A DNA stretch of 64,000 nucleotides, taken from Staphylotrichum longicolle (Eukaryota; Ascomycota; Sordariomycetes; Sordariales; Chaetomiaceae). Shown one piece after another: positions 41,873 through 52,280 of this stretch. The position numbers were made by a program, and so were the translations under genes. How positions within the stretch are numbered: position 1 is the first letter of the stretch; each line of letters starts with the position of its first letter. The stretch is from positions 930,001 through 994,000 of the forward strand of contig JAHCVI010000003.1 of NCBI GenBank assembly GCA_019096155.1, written 5' to 3'. A model generated the notes under the pieces. It was not told where the DNA came from. It saw only the letters and a program-made list of their open reading frames with translations, and did not search any database.

Positions 41873-43023
41873 TCAAACGCGCCCGTCCTTGGATTCAAGT
41901 CCTGTCTTTTTTTGCTGTGCTGCCAGCCGCGCCTTGTGATGGGGCCGCAACACGTTCTTGTATCGCTCCTCTTGTTTCAGCTCTTGCTCGAACTCTATGT
42001 ATCTCTCGGCGGGACTGCAGCCTCCGTGATCACGATTGGTGGGAAGGCTGTGAAACATGGTGGAGAGCGACTTCATTAGGCCAGCCGCGCTGCCAGAATA
42101 TTCAGAAGCCTGATTAGGCAGGAACTCTTGCTTCGATGGTTCGGAGATGTCGCCAAATGCCGCCGAGGATGACGCAGTCGCAAGCAGCCATTTCCTCGTT
42201 CAGGTCGGGATCATCAAGCTGTTGGAACTGACAAGCATACCCGGGCGTCATCCGCCATGTAACAGCCAAGTGGTAGAAATCGAGGAGTGTTTGGATGAGG
42301 GAGAGCCGCAGGGGGGTGAGAATCTCTACAGGTAGTTATCAAGTCAGACTCTGATCCGGCAGCGAGGGCCACAGACTTACCCATCAAATCCGGTGCCCCA
42401 GAGTGATTCCCAAACTCAATCGGTTGGCCCTTGAAATAGTATTGCTTTTCATCCCCTGAAAAGTTGAACAAGAGTTCAATGCTTTCCTCCAAGAATAGGC
42501 TTGTGTAGCCGAGTTCCCATGCTGCATGCATCCGCATAATATGGTTCTTTCCGGAAGCATTCTGATCTGGATCTTTGATGGTCGCCGCCCAAGGTTCGAT
42601 CCAAGGTCGAAGAATGTGGATCAAGTCGTACTTGTCGGCGAGAATCAGAACGCCGTACATGTCAGAGAGTGAGATCGCCCGCGGCACTTCCTCAAAACTC
42701 AGATGGAGAATCGAGAGAAATATCCTGATCGACCTTGGGTCGTCCTCTGGAAGCTCGACGACCCAATCGCCGCGTGCCGGTTTTGCCTCGGTCCATGGGC
42801 CGAAAAGCATGGTCTTCCAGACCGTCGAGGCACGGCGCAGCGTGCTGGAGCAGACTTTGAAACTGCATGGCTGGGCCGGGCCAAGCTTGGTACCGACTTG
42901 AAGGAGGAGATCGCCCTCCGGGTCGAGGACAATGACGGGAGGTGTCGTCTGACTGGTCTCTGGCTGGGCTGTGGTCTCGGCATCGTTGGCTAACCTAGGT
43001 CTCTTTCTGGTGTGGGGAGTCAT
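41873..43023 (-). CDS. BTB/POZ-domain protein, array member B, one frame break
   Basis: Exons on the minus strand: 43023-42381 and 42325 onward, joined ATG G|gtaagt..tgtag|AG. I prefer the ATG at 43023 (MTPHTRKRPRLAND, with an NLS-like basic cluster) over 43089. The core is VIVLDPEGDLLLQVG, then FKVCSSTLRRASTVWKTMLF, then VELPEDDPRSIRIFLSILH and VLILADKYDLIHILRPW. Exon 2 continues RLSLIQTLLDFYHLAVTWR but hits TAA at 42116-42114. One frame over, the array-type tail continues (FLPNQASEYSG, later ERYIEFEQELKQEERYKNVL) to a stop at 41873, implying one extra base near 42128-42140. As printed it yields 284 residues. Confidence 0.78.
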
Positions 43024-43089
43024 TCGACCGGCTGAAAACCGCTGTGCAACCTCTGGAGTCAAGTCTGGAAGTTTTCGGTTGACGCGCAA

Positions 43090-43709
43090 GTCAGAAGGTC
43101 AGCGAACCTGTTCCGTTTGAGGTTGGGGGGATGTGACCTGAAGGATGTCGATCCACTTTTCGGCAGCCACCAAAACAGAGGCCTTGGCTGCGGTTGGCCA
43201 GCCCAGCCAGTTGCAAACGGAAGGGTCTCTGGAGGTTCGTTTGGGAGGTTCGTTTGTCATCCCTTCCATTCCAATCTTTTCTCTCAAAGCCAATCGCGCA
43301 CAACCGAAAGCCACAGGGACGAGTTTCTTATTGGAGCGTGGGGCTGCAGTTCCCTTGCGCCTCCGACAAAGCCCGGACGAGGTTGTCAACAGAACATTGT
43401 TGTTTCTCTGAGTTTGCCTTCCACAAGGTCTCGGTTCTCAACCTCAGCCCACCGCTGCCACCTGCTCCTCCAAAGTAAGGGACCTGGCCGACCAAAGACA
43501 TAAACACATAACCCCATGTCTACCTCCCTATTTAGCGGTCCTTCTCCGCACCTCGTTTGAGCACAGTCATGTTCTTCCCCCAGCATCTTCCTGCTTCAGT
43601 GGTCAGACGTCGCCGCCTCTCGCCCAGCACAAAAAGTGAGTGTGACTTGACTCTTGCCCAGTTCGACGCTGGCTTCCCAAAGTTTGGGGCCTCGCGTGCC
43701 GGTGACGAA
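43090..43709. other. Spacer between BTB members B and C
   Basis: 620 nt holding the promoter of B and the 3' end of C. No gene seen. Confidence 0.4.
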
Positions 43710-44950
43710 CTAATCCTGAATCCCAATCCTGTTTCGCTGTGCCGCCAAGCCTGTGCAGTAACGCTCACGTATCGTGGCCCGCGATTTGCTTTTGCCCGCC
43801 TCGTCACGCAACTCTTCGAGCTTGCGAAAGGGAGAACAGTCCTTGTGGTCGGAAGCAACCGATTGATACCAGCACTTTGCCTCACTCGACACTCCTGACT
43901 GGTCTGAAAAGCGAGGAAACATCTTTCCAAGCAGCGCAATCAAGTCCGACGGGCTCCGGGTGACCTCCTCGGCCCTCCTGGGAAGAGACTGGAACCCTGA
44001 GGTCACCAGGCATTGCATAATGTGCCCGAGGGACCAAAGATCACACTCTGCGTGCTGTTTGCGCAGGGCTGCGGGGTCGTACTGGAATTTGTATTTTTTG
44101 GAAAGGGTCTCGGCTTGGCAGCCGGTCGCTCCGTTTGAGGTCCGGCGGTGGACTTGCAGGTGGTAAAAGTCGAGGTAGTCCTGAATGATGTCGAGGCGGA
44201 ACTTCAAAACAATGTCTGAGAATGATGCATCAGTAAACAGCCAGGCATGGTATTCAAACTTCAGGGATAGGCAAGTGTCATACCCATCAGTTCTGATGGC
44301 CCCGAGTGATCCTCAGAGGCAAGTGTGAGGTCCTGGTCCCTGAAGTAGAACCTCTTTTCGTCCTCGGATTTGTATATCGAGACATTCAGAGCAAAGGCTC
44401 TACTCGCCTTGCAAAGGAGCTCTTCGGAACCCAACTGCCAGGCTGCATGAACCCTCCTGATGTGATCAAGTCCGGTGGCCGGGATGGTGCCCTCGACAAC
44501 ACTCTTCCAGGCTGCCACCCAAGGTCGGATGACACGAATCATGTCGTACTTGTCGGTGAGCATCAAGATATCGTGCAACTGCTCAAGACTCGGACAGTCC
44601 GGTACGGCATCGAAACTCCCGTGGACCATGGCCAAAACGACCCTGAACGGCCATGGTTTGTCCTCTGGAAAGTCGACAATCCAGTCGCCATGCGCCGGCT
44701 TTGCTTCTTGCCACGGACCAAAGAGCATGGCCTTCCAGACCTGGGAAGCCCGCCGCAATGCTGCAGAACAGACCCTAAACTCGCACGGCTTTTCGCCCTC
44801 GAGCGCTGTTCCGGCTCGCAGGAGTAGGTCACCATCTGGGTCAATGGCAAGAAATTCGAGCGAGTCATCGGGTTGTTTGGGGTCGAGGTCTCGCGGCACA
44901 GGAATGGTGCTCTGTTCCTGTTTGACATTTTTCTGTCCGGATGTCGACAT
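43710..44950 (-). CDS. BTB/POZ-domain protein, array member C
   Basis: Exons on the minus strand: 44950-44284 and 44215-43710, joined ATG G|gtatga..tctcag|AC; 390 residues, no break. The start MSTSGQKNVKQ resembles member A's start; an upstream ATG at 45157 adds non-conserved sequence. The core is LAIDPDGDLLLRAG, then FRVCSAALRRASQVWKAMLF, then DFPEDKPWPFRVVLAMVHG and ILMLTDKYDMIRVIRPW. Exon 2 encodes IIQDYLDFYHLQVHRRTS, a Cys-containing helical region (HAECDLWSLGHIMQCLV), and a basic end. The split position matches members B and D, which argues for duplication after intron gain. Confidence 0.87.
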
Positions 44951-45564
44951 GGCGAGCAGTGCCCGGCAGGAGGGAGTCAATAACCGAGAAAGCTGGAAGT
45001 TGGAAGAAGAAGATTGCTGGGAAAGAAGATGCCACAGGAAGACAGCAAGTCGCGAGAACGCAAAAGCTGAGATGCGACCGCACCCTCCAAGACTCAAATA
45101 CACACACTGTTCAGCCACAAGGCTGCAAGGCGTACTGGAGCTGAATCCAAGCAGCATGGGCTAATTGGTTGCCTCGCGTCGGCAATTCCCGCCAATCACA
45201 CAAAACCTTGTTGTCTTGGTTTGAATGTGGCTTATGCCCTCTGTTCACCCCTCAGCTCAGCTTTTTGGCCCCCAAATGGAGTCCTCTGAGGACGCATTTG
45301 GCAGCTTGCAATGCCTGTGACTGTGGGTACAGGCTCTGTTGCATCGCCAGGATCGGGTCAAGGCTGCTGTGCCGCAATGTTGCATGCTGACATGGAGCCC
45401 TGAAGAGAATGCCCCTCATTCATTATTCCCGTCAGCAACTTCGGAGAGCATAAAGAGTGCCCCTGGTCTGCCCTGGCCCGCGTACCAAGAGAACCTGTTT
45501 TGGATCTTCACAAGTCATCTCTCAAAACCTACACCAACATTTCTTCGACATCCGGTTCATCATC
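44951..45564. other. Divergent upstream region of BTB-C and beta-lactamase-like gene
   Basis: About 614 nt between opposed starts. No factor site claimed. Confidence 0.35.
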
Positions 45565-46866
45565 ATGGCGCAGAAAATCGATCAGGTCTACGAGGCCGCA
45601 GTTGACTCCGGATTGCTTCCAGGCATCTGCGTGATGGCCGGGAACACGAGGGGTAGGTGCCGCACTGCATCGCCAAAACACAACTGAAGACACAGTTTCC
45701 TGATGGTCACGCCAGGGGGGGTCGTCTACTGCAAGTCCCTGGGCAAAGCCAGCCTGAAAGAGGGCCGAGACAGACCGTTCACCCGCGGCACAGTCTGCGC
45801 CATCGCGTCCATGACCAAGCTCATGACCTCGGTGGCGGTCCTCCAATGCGTCGAGCAAGGCAAACTGGACCTGGACCAAGACGTCCGGCCCATGTTCCCA
45901 GCGATGGGCAAGTACGGCATCATCACCGCCTTTGACGACGAGCAGGGCTCCGCCACCTTCGCGCCCGACTCGACACCAATCACCCTCCGAATGCTCCTCT
46001 CGCACACGTCGGGCCACGAGTACGACTGGCTCAACCCGCTGCTGGGCAAATGGCGCGCATCACGCGGCGAGATCCCGTGGAGCGGTCCGACGGTTGAGGA
46101 CAAGTCGGCGTTGCCGCTGGTTTTCGCTCCCGGGACTGGCTTCGCGTATGGCGCAGGCCACGACTGGGCGGGAAAGGCAGTTGAGATTGCGACGGGCATG
46201 AGCCTCGAGGAGTTCATGCGGAAGCACATCTGGGCTCCGCTCCGCCTCGACGATGACATTTCCTTTTATCCGAAATCAAAGATCACAATGAAGAACCGGA
46301 TGGCAGACATGAGCACGCTCAACGAAAAGGGCGAACCACCCGCTGTAGACGCGGCGGATTTCGATATGCTCTTCGGGGGCACCGACTGCCTCGGCGGAGC
46401 TGGTGTCTTTGCATCCACCGAAGCGTACTACGCTTTCATGGCGTCCGTTTTCCGACGCGATAGCCGGCTGCTGTCGGCGGAGTCCTACACGGAGCTGTTC
46501 CGCCCGCAGCTCGACGAGGCCGCCGAGCAGGCGTTCAACGACTACTTGGCCCGGTCGCCCGTCCACACCCAGTTCTTGGCGCTGGGCATCCCGCACACCG
46601 TCAGGAAGACGTGGTCCTTTGCAGGCATGGTTTGTTTGGACGGCCAGGAAGGGCGGTTCAAGAAGGGGACCACGTTTTGGGCGGGTGTGCCCTGTGTTGA
46701 GTGGTTCATGGACCATGAAGCGGGCATCTGTGGCCTGGCTCTCTGTCAGATTTTGCCGCCCATGCATCCCGCGGTCATTGCATTGCACGAGGAGTTTCAG
46801 AGAAGGGTGTTTGAGACGTATGGGGGGAATAGTCAGGAGGATTCCAGGGAGCTATCCTCCGGTTAA
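45565..46866 (+). CDS. Beta-lactamase-like (class C / serine hydrolase) protein
   Basis: Exons: 45565-45652 and 45716-46866 (junction AGG G|gtaggt..gccag|GG), giving 412 residues. The SxxK motif is ASMTK (Ser about 61, Lys about 64). FAYGAGHDWAG supplies the Tyr region, although YxN reads YGA. LRMLLSHTSGHEYDWLN and GTDCLGGAGVFASTEAYYAFM are typical of fungal beta-lactamase/transesterase proteins. No signal peptide, so probably cytosolic. Relatives include esterases and secondary-metabolite acyltransferases, but no cluster core gene is near, so the reaction cannot be assigned. It is the only plus-strand gene within the BTB array. Confidence 0.9.
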
Positions 46867-46946
46867 CTTGGTACTACATACACTAAACAAGATCACCGGG
46901 GTGCGGCTCGCTCTACCTGCTAAGGTTCCGCCGGAGCCAGAGACCC

Positions 46947-48256
46947 TCAGACGTCCTCCTCAATGTCCAGTTGGCGGCGACGTTTGTACATCCGCACCCT
47001 GGGACCGTTCCCCAGCACATCCTCCCACTCGTCCCAGAGAGCAACCAGCATTTGCTCAAAAGACTTAAAGTCTACTAAGGGAGAACACAGTTTATGGCCG
47101 CGCATGCATGCGTGGCTAATGTCGAAAATCATCTCAAGGTCCTGGAGCACTTTATTTGCGCTCTCTCCGATTTCACCGGCACATTTCGGCACGGTGACCC
47201 GCTCGGCAACCAGATACCTTGTGACCTCTCCCAGAATCAGGGAGTCACACATGCGCCGAGTTCGGGAGCTGCTTGTGTACTTTTTGCAGGCTCTCTCCGT
47301 CTGTTGAGCGTGGCGGTCGACTTGCTCGTGAAAGAAGTCGAGAATTTCCTGGGTCACTTTCAGACGCGACTCTGCGACAGTCACTGTCGTCAATGTGTCA
47401 GTTTTGGTCTGAAGCCGAAGCAAAGCCTGAAGTCATCCAGATTGTGATTGTACGTACCCAAGAAGTCTCCCAGGACCGAAGGGAGACTGTGGAGGTGGTA
47501 TTGCTCGCTGAAATCCAGCAGCTCTTGAATGTCGGCATCGGAAGTGGCGAAGATGAGTATTGTAATGATTGATGTAAGCTTTTGCTCGGCCCCAAGCTCC
47601 CACGCCACATGCATCTGCTGCAAAACCTCGTGGCATGTGAGCTCAGCGCCGCTGTCGACAGGACCAAGCCAATCCGCAGCCCAGGGCCTGAGGCAGTCGA
47701 AGAGGTCGTACTTGTCCGCGACGACAAGAACGTCGGAAATGGTGGCAAAATCGCGAGAGGCAATCCGCCAGCTTGGGATGAGAAACTCGAATTTTCCGTG
47801 GATGATCCCAAGTAGGACGCTAAGCGGTGATGGTTTGTCTTCGGGGAAGGACACAGTCCATTCCCCGGTGCTGGGCTTCGCCTCAACCCACGGACCGAAC
47901 AACATCTTTTTCCAGACAGGCGAGGCGCGCCGCAACGCCGAGGAACAGACCCGAAACGCACGCTCGGGTTCCGCTGTGTCGGCTCCGACGTACAGTGTGA
48001 GATCGCCGTCCTCGTCCAGAATGGTGAGCTCGACTGAATGGTTGGTATTTTTGCGCGTAATTGCCCAAGTCGGGTTCATGGCGACGAGGTTGGCGGCGAC
48101 GTTCATCTTTCGCGACGTTGATACGCCCGTCGCGGTGGGTTCAGCGGTCGACGAGGTTCCATCCGCCACGGGCTCGCCTGACCGCGAAGAGGAATCCGTA
48201 AATTTTTCGGCCATGGCAGTCATCGACGTCGTGCTTCGATTTTGCACTTTGGGCAT
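46947..48256 (-). CDS. BTB/POZ-domain protein, array member D
   Basis: Exons on the minus strand: 48256-47458 and 47383-46947 (TTG G|gtacgt..gacgacag|TG), giving 411 residues without a break. A Ser/Thr-rich N-terminus precedes LTILDEDGDLTLYVG, then FRVCSSALRRASPVWKKMLF, SFPEDKPSPLSVLLGIIHG and VLVVADKYDLFDCLRPWAADW. Exon 2 has RLKVTQEILDFFHEQVDRH, matching member C's DYLDFYHLQVHRR, and ends with MYKRRRQLDIEEDV. A start at the internal ATG 48211 is possible. It lies 80 nt from the stop of the beta-lactamase-like gene, convergent with it. Confidence 0.87.
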
Positions 48257-48691
48257 GCGGAAAAAGTAATGCCGTGTGGTGAAACTGCGAAAGTCGAGAG
48301 ATCGAGGTCAAGTGGATTGGAAAACTTGCAAGCAAATTTAATCAGGTCCTGATCGGAAGAGAAGGTCGACTTGGTCAGGTTGGGCCTTGGTAATTTAATG
48401 AGTTGGAAAGAGCAAAAGAAGAGTGAAGGCGGGCCGGCCGAAGGAGAAGGTCAAGGCGGTCAATGAGTCGGTCGGGTTGAAGACTCAGGTTGGGTAAACA
48501 GAGTAGGTCACTGCAGTACGGCGCGCTGTGTTCAAGAATTCGAGGCCTTATGTCACCATTGCATTACTTTTCCAGCGCTACAAGAACCTATCGAGCAGTG
48601 CTGAGCTCTCTTCAAACCATGAAAAACAGATGCAGTTTCACACTGGCGAAAAGCGACTCGCGGTCGCTGAACAGATGAAAAAGTTGTCAAG

Positions 48692-49032
48692 TCATATATA
48701 TTTATCGGCTGCCGCCAAAATATTGGAGATGGGTGGGAACGCGCACCGATTAACAATCTGGACGTGGAGAATGGAGGAAACGGACCGCCAGGGGCGAGGG
48801 CTTGTCCTCCGGGAAACCCCGCGATGACACACAGAACGGAGATGGGCTTTGTCTCGGTCCACGGGCCAAACAGCATCTGTTTCCATACACGCGAAGAGCG
48901 GCGCATGGTGGCGGAACAGACGAGGAAGTTGAGGTTGCCTTCCTCGCTCTCCGAGTCGACCACGAAGACAAGGTCGCCTTCGCTGTCGAATTCCCGGTCG
49001 ATACTTCTGAACGTCGCGGTGTTGGAATCCAT
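48692..49032 (-). pseudogene. BTB array member E, truncated pseudogene
   Basis: From the ATG at 49032 the frame reads MDSNTATF, then FDSEGDLVFVVDSE, then FLVCSATMRRSSRVWKQMLF and GPWTETKP, clearly the array core. After that the family sequence jumps frame: FPEDKPSPLAVRF is in a second frame and ISNILAAADKYI (the LTDKYD block) in a third, after which the remainder is absent. The HG segment between the PEDKP and DKY blocks is missing. There is no C-terminal half. It is therefore a decayed copy. Its motifs are closest by eye to member D, which lies next to it. Confidence 0.75.
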
Positions 49033-49448
49033 GGTTGATCGTTCGCAGAGGGTGGGAAGCGGTCCAGTTTGGTCGGTGTTTTGTACCCATCCAAGTGATC
49101 GTGAAAAGAGATTGACCAAACAGAAATTGATGGGTAAATAAAATCTTGACCGTATGGTTGCCTCTGTGCGCCTCAGAGTCGCAGGCGGGGACAAGGCGCA
49201 AATGGTCTACGATCATCAGATGAAATCAAGATGGTGAGAACTTATGAGAATCCGCCCAGCAACTCAAGCACCTCATATTGCAACAGTAATGCATGTGAAA
49301 CAACGCAGCAAACATCCAGCCAGGAAAGAGCTTTCCTGTTAACGCTGTTGGCTGCTGTAGATGATAGGAGTTAAGGTATATACAACAAGGCAGCGTGACA
49401 TCAGCGATGCATCAAATGCGCATCGAACGTGCATAACGCCCAAGCACT
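49033..49448. other. Spacer, nothing recognised
   Basis: It lies between the BTB pseudogene and the stop of the next minus-strand ORF. No feature. Confidence 0.35.
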
Positions 49449-50450
49449 TCAATTACACACCCCGCTGGCCACTGCCATACAACACCTTGGGGATGGAGTG
49501 TGCTCGGGCCGCAGCCTAAACTCGGGAGGTTGATGCGCTGCTGGTCGATAAAGTGCACTGTGACGGGAACGGTGATCCTGGTTCATCCACGGCACCTTGA
49601 CAGACACCGGCTTTGGACACAGCAAACTCGTCGCATCTTCGATTGATGTACTGAGAGCTGCTGCAGCTCGACGCATGGTACGAAACGGTGCACCAGAAGC
49701 TGGCGTCGGAAGCGCCGCGGGCTGTTTCCATGGTCGCTTGAGTGGCATTGTTGGTATTGTGTCAGAAAAATTGGCATCTCCAGTTTGTGTTGGTGGAGTG
49801 GGCAGCGGAACCCGTGCTCTGCGTGGCAGCCGTGATGGCGGTTTCTTGGCCGGTTGAGGTCGGAGACATGGTGTAGACACCCTGGCGGGATTGGACCTGC
49901 GCGCATCCCGTCTCTCGGCCAAATCATCATCCTGCCATGTCCATCTGGAGAGGCCGTTGACCCTCGGACAAAGCCTGTGCAGAGTCTTTTGTGCCAACTC
50001 CAAGTTCTTATCTTGTGATAAACACCACGCTGGGTGGCTGGTGATGAAGTTGAGAAAGTTGCGGTAAAACTCCAGGTGTTCGTCGGCCTGGGACTGTGCG
50101 AATGACTGCCACCCCACTCTCCACTGATCTGGTTGCAGTTGGCATATGCACATCTCCTCACACCTCAAAATTGCCATAAGCAGGAGTTTGTTGATGGTTT
50201 CATCCACACTTTGGTCAAGACCATATGCGGAGTGATGGACGACAGCCGAGAACAGTTGGTTGAGCTGAGGCAGGTCACCCGCGGCAGGGAAGTCGTCAAC
50301 GGTATCGCGCATCTCATCGCCAAGGTCAAGAAGGAGTCTGAAGACATCGCCCGGCTGTTCGCATTGAAAGTAGTGCAGTGTGTTCTGAACATGCGTGGTT
50401 GGCATGACTGATATTGCTGGGGAAGACTGCGGTGACATGGGGAACTCCAT
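49449..50450 (-). CDS. Uncharacterised protein, about 333 residues
   Basis: No domain recognised. The frame is open from 50648, but I prefer the ATG at 50450 (MEFPMSPQSS) because upstream residues are biased and non-conserved in character. The first 190 residues look folded: HVQNTLHYFQCEQPGDVFRLL, then FSAVVHHSAYGLDQSVDE, then LEFYRNFLNFITSHPAWCL and TLHRLCPRVNGLSRW. The remainder is Pro, Arg and Ser rich. No signal peptide, membrane span or BTB motif. It sits beside the BTB array on the same strand but does not share the array core. Possibly a lineage-specific gene. Confidence 0.5.
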   Translation of the reverse strand: MEFPMSPQSSPAISVMPTTHVQNTLHYFQCEQPGDVFRLLLDLGDEMRDTVDDFPAAGDLPQLNQLFSAVVHHSAYGLDQSVDETINKLLLMAILRCEEMCICQLQPDQWRVGWQSFAQSQADEHLEFYRNFLNFITSHPAWCLSQDKNLELAQKTLHRLCPRVNGLSRWTWQDDDLAERRDARRSNPARVSTPCLRPQPAKKPPSRLPRRARVPLPTPPTQTGDANFSDTIPTMPLKRPWKQPAALPTPASGAPFRTMRRAAAALSTSIEDATSLLCPKPVSVKVPWMNQDHRSRHSALYRPAAHQPPEFRLRPEHTPSPRCCMAVASGVCN

Positions 50451-50648
50451 GATGCCAGCGTGGTGATGGAAAATATGTGCAAGCACGTTGGGGTGATGAT
50501 AATGGCGCCAAAGATGATGTGTCTTGGCTACGGGGATGCGACGAGGTGGGGTGCTGATTCGGGGGGTGGACATGCGAGATGCGTAGGGCCTGCAGGTAGG
50601 GTGGTCCGTAGAATGAAGGAAAGGAAGGAGAGACGAGGGGGAAAACAA

Positions 50649-52280
50649 GTGGGAGGGTTGGATTTATACCTGCACTCTGAAATAATAGCTAGCCAATCAA
50701 GTATTGGTTGGTCTGGTGCTGCTCAAGGCGTTTTCAAAAGTCTAGGACAGCAAGAGATATCTTGTCGGGTTTGCAGGGTGAGAGCAACAAATGGGGGGGT
50801 ATCTGGTATGGGTGGATGTCTGGCCCCGGTCGGCCGCTTAAAGCGGCGAGCTGCGCCCCAGCAGACACCCCGTCCTTCCCTCCCACCATTTCCGAGACCC
50901 ACCCTTCCACCGACTTCATCAAAACCTGCGATAATGATTGCCCACGTCCAAAGTCAGTCAAAATAGTTTTCTGGTCCGTCAGTGATGAATATGCGCATCC
51001 TTGGGGGTGTCAACCTGGTGCTCGCCTGAACTCAGGCCCTGGGGCACTGGGTCTCGCTACCAACTGTGCCCCGCAACATGAAGAATGAGAACCGAAACTC
51101 TTTGCTCAGTATTGCAAGCTTGCATCCTATGGAGGCTCAAAGTTGTCGATGTTTTTGGTTTCAAAGGTCCCGACGAGGTCACATTCTTGGGCGCTGGCAG
51201 CCAGGCTTTGGGGCTTGGGAGCCCCAAACCAGAGAGAGCACCACTTGCGCGTGTGGGATGATCCTGACAAGAAATTCGTTTAAAGAGAGAGCGCGGCAAT
51301 CTGCAATGATTCAGGAGTCTTTGCTTTCGTTTTTTTGCACCAACTTGCCTCTCTCGTGCGTTTGCCGTCGGTTGCTGTAAGGTTGTGGTGAGGAAAGGAG
51401 TGTCGTTGTCGCGATTACATAATCCCCTCACTTACATGCTTGGCTCATGTTTGCCAGTTTAGGGAAATAGTTGATGGGCCCACTTTCCTGCATCTTCAGG
51501 CGGCCAAGAAGGTCACACTCCGATCCCGCTCAGCCAAGGAAATCCCCCTTTCGACACCTTCTCCCTTCCCACCGCCAAAACAGACAGATCAATCCCGGTA
51601 TTACATGTCAGGTTACCTGGTAACCCTGTCTGGCCGCAACAGATGCGACACCATCACTGTGTGGCCACGAACATGGAAGACGAGGTACAATCTCAAATGT
51701 CTGATAAGTGATATGGGATGGGTTTAAGAAGGTCACATTCAAAGAAGGGAAGCTCACACCAAGTGCTCAATTGCTTGCATCAAAGCCTTCATCTCTCCAA
51801 ACAAGGTATTAGCCCGAACATCACATATCTCCTGACTCACGTATGACGAAGGGAAAACTTCAAACTGCCGACCTCAGCATCAAACCTGCGAGCGGGCATC
51901 CCCTGTTCCTTCCCCGAGCTGTCCGCCTCCCCATTTATGGTTAGTAAGTTCTGACTCAATTTCCCATTCCCGAACAAACGCATTGGTGTCAATAACAATA
52001 AGCCATGTTACTGTGTTCTCCTCGCTCTTGGCATTACAGCTTGCAGCTTGGTGCCACTTGAACTTTCCCCAGCCACGTCCAATCAAGGCATCTGCGGGGA
52101 ATTCACAGCGGGGCTCACTCACTGTTTCAATAGCAAAGGCAGCCAGCAGGCAAATGCGGCTGAGCTTTGCAGGTACGATTCAACCAACATGAGGAACTTG
52201 ATCCTCGATCAATCCATCTCGTCCGTTTCCTCATCCGATGGAGCCATCTAAACATAAAGACTAGAATATTCGGCGTCGAC
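50649..52280. other. Gene-free spacer upstream of HET gene
   Basis: 1.6 kb. I see no supported gene or repeat. The reading frame of the HET gene is open back to 52167 but starts best at 52281. Confidence 0.4.
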
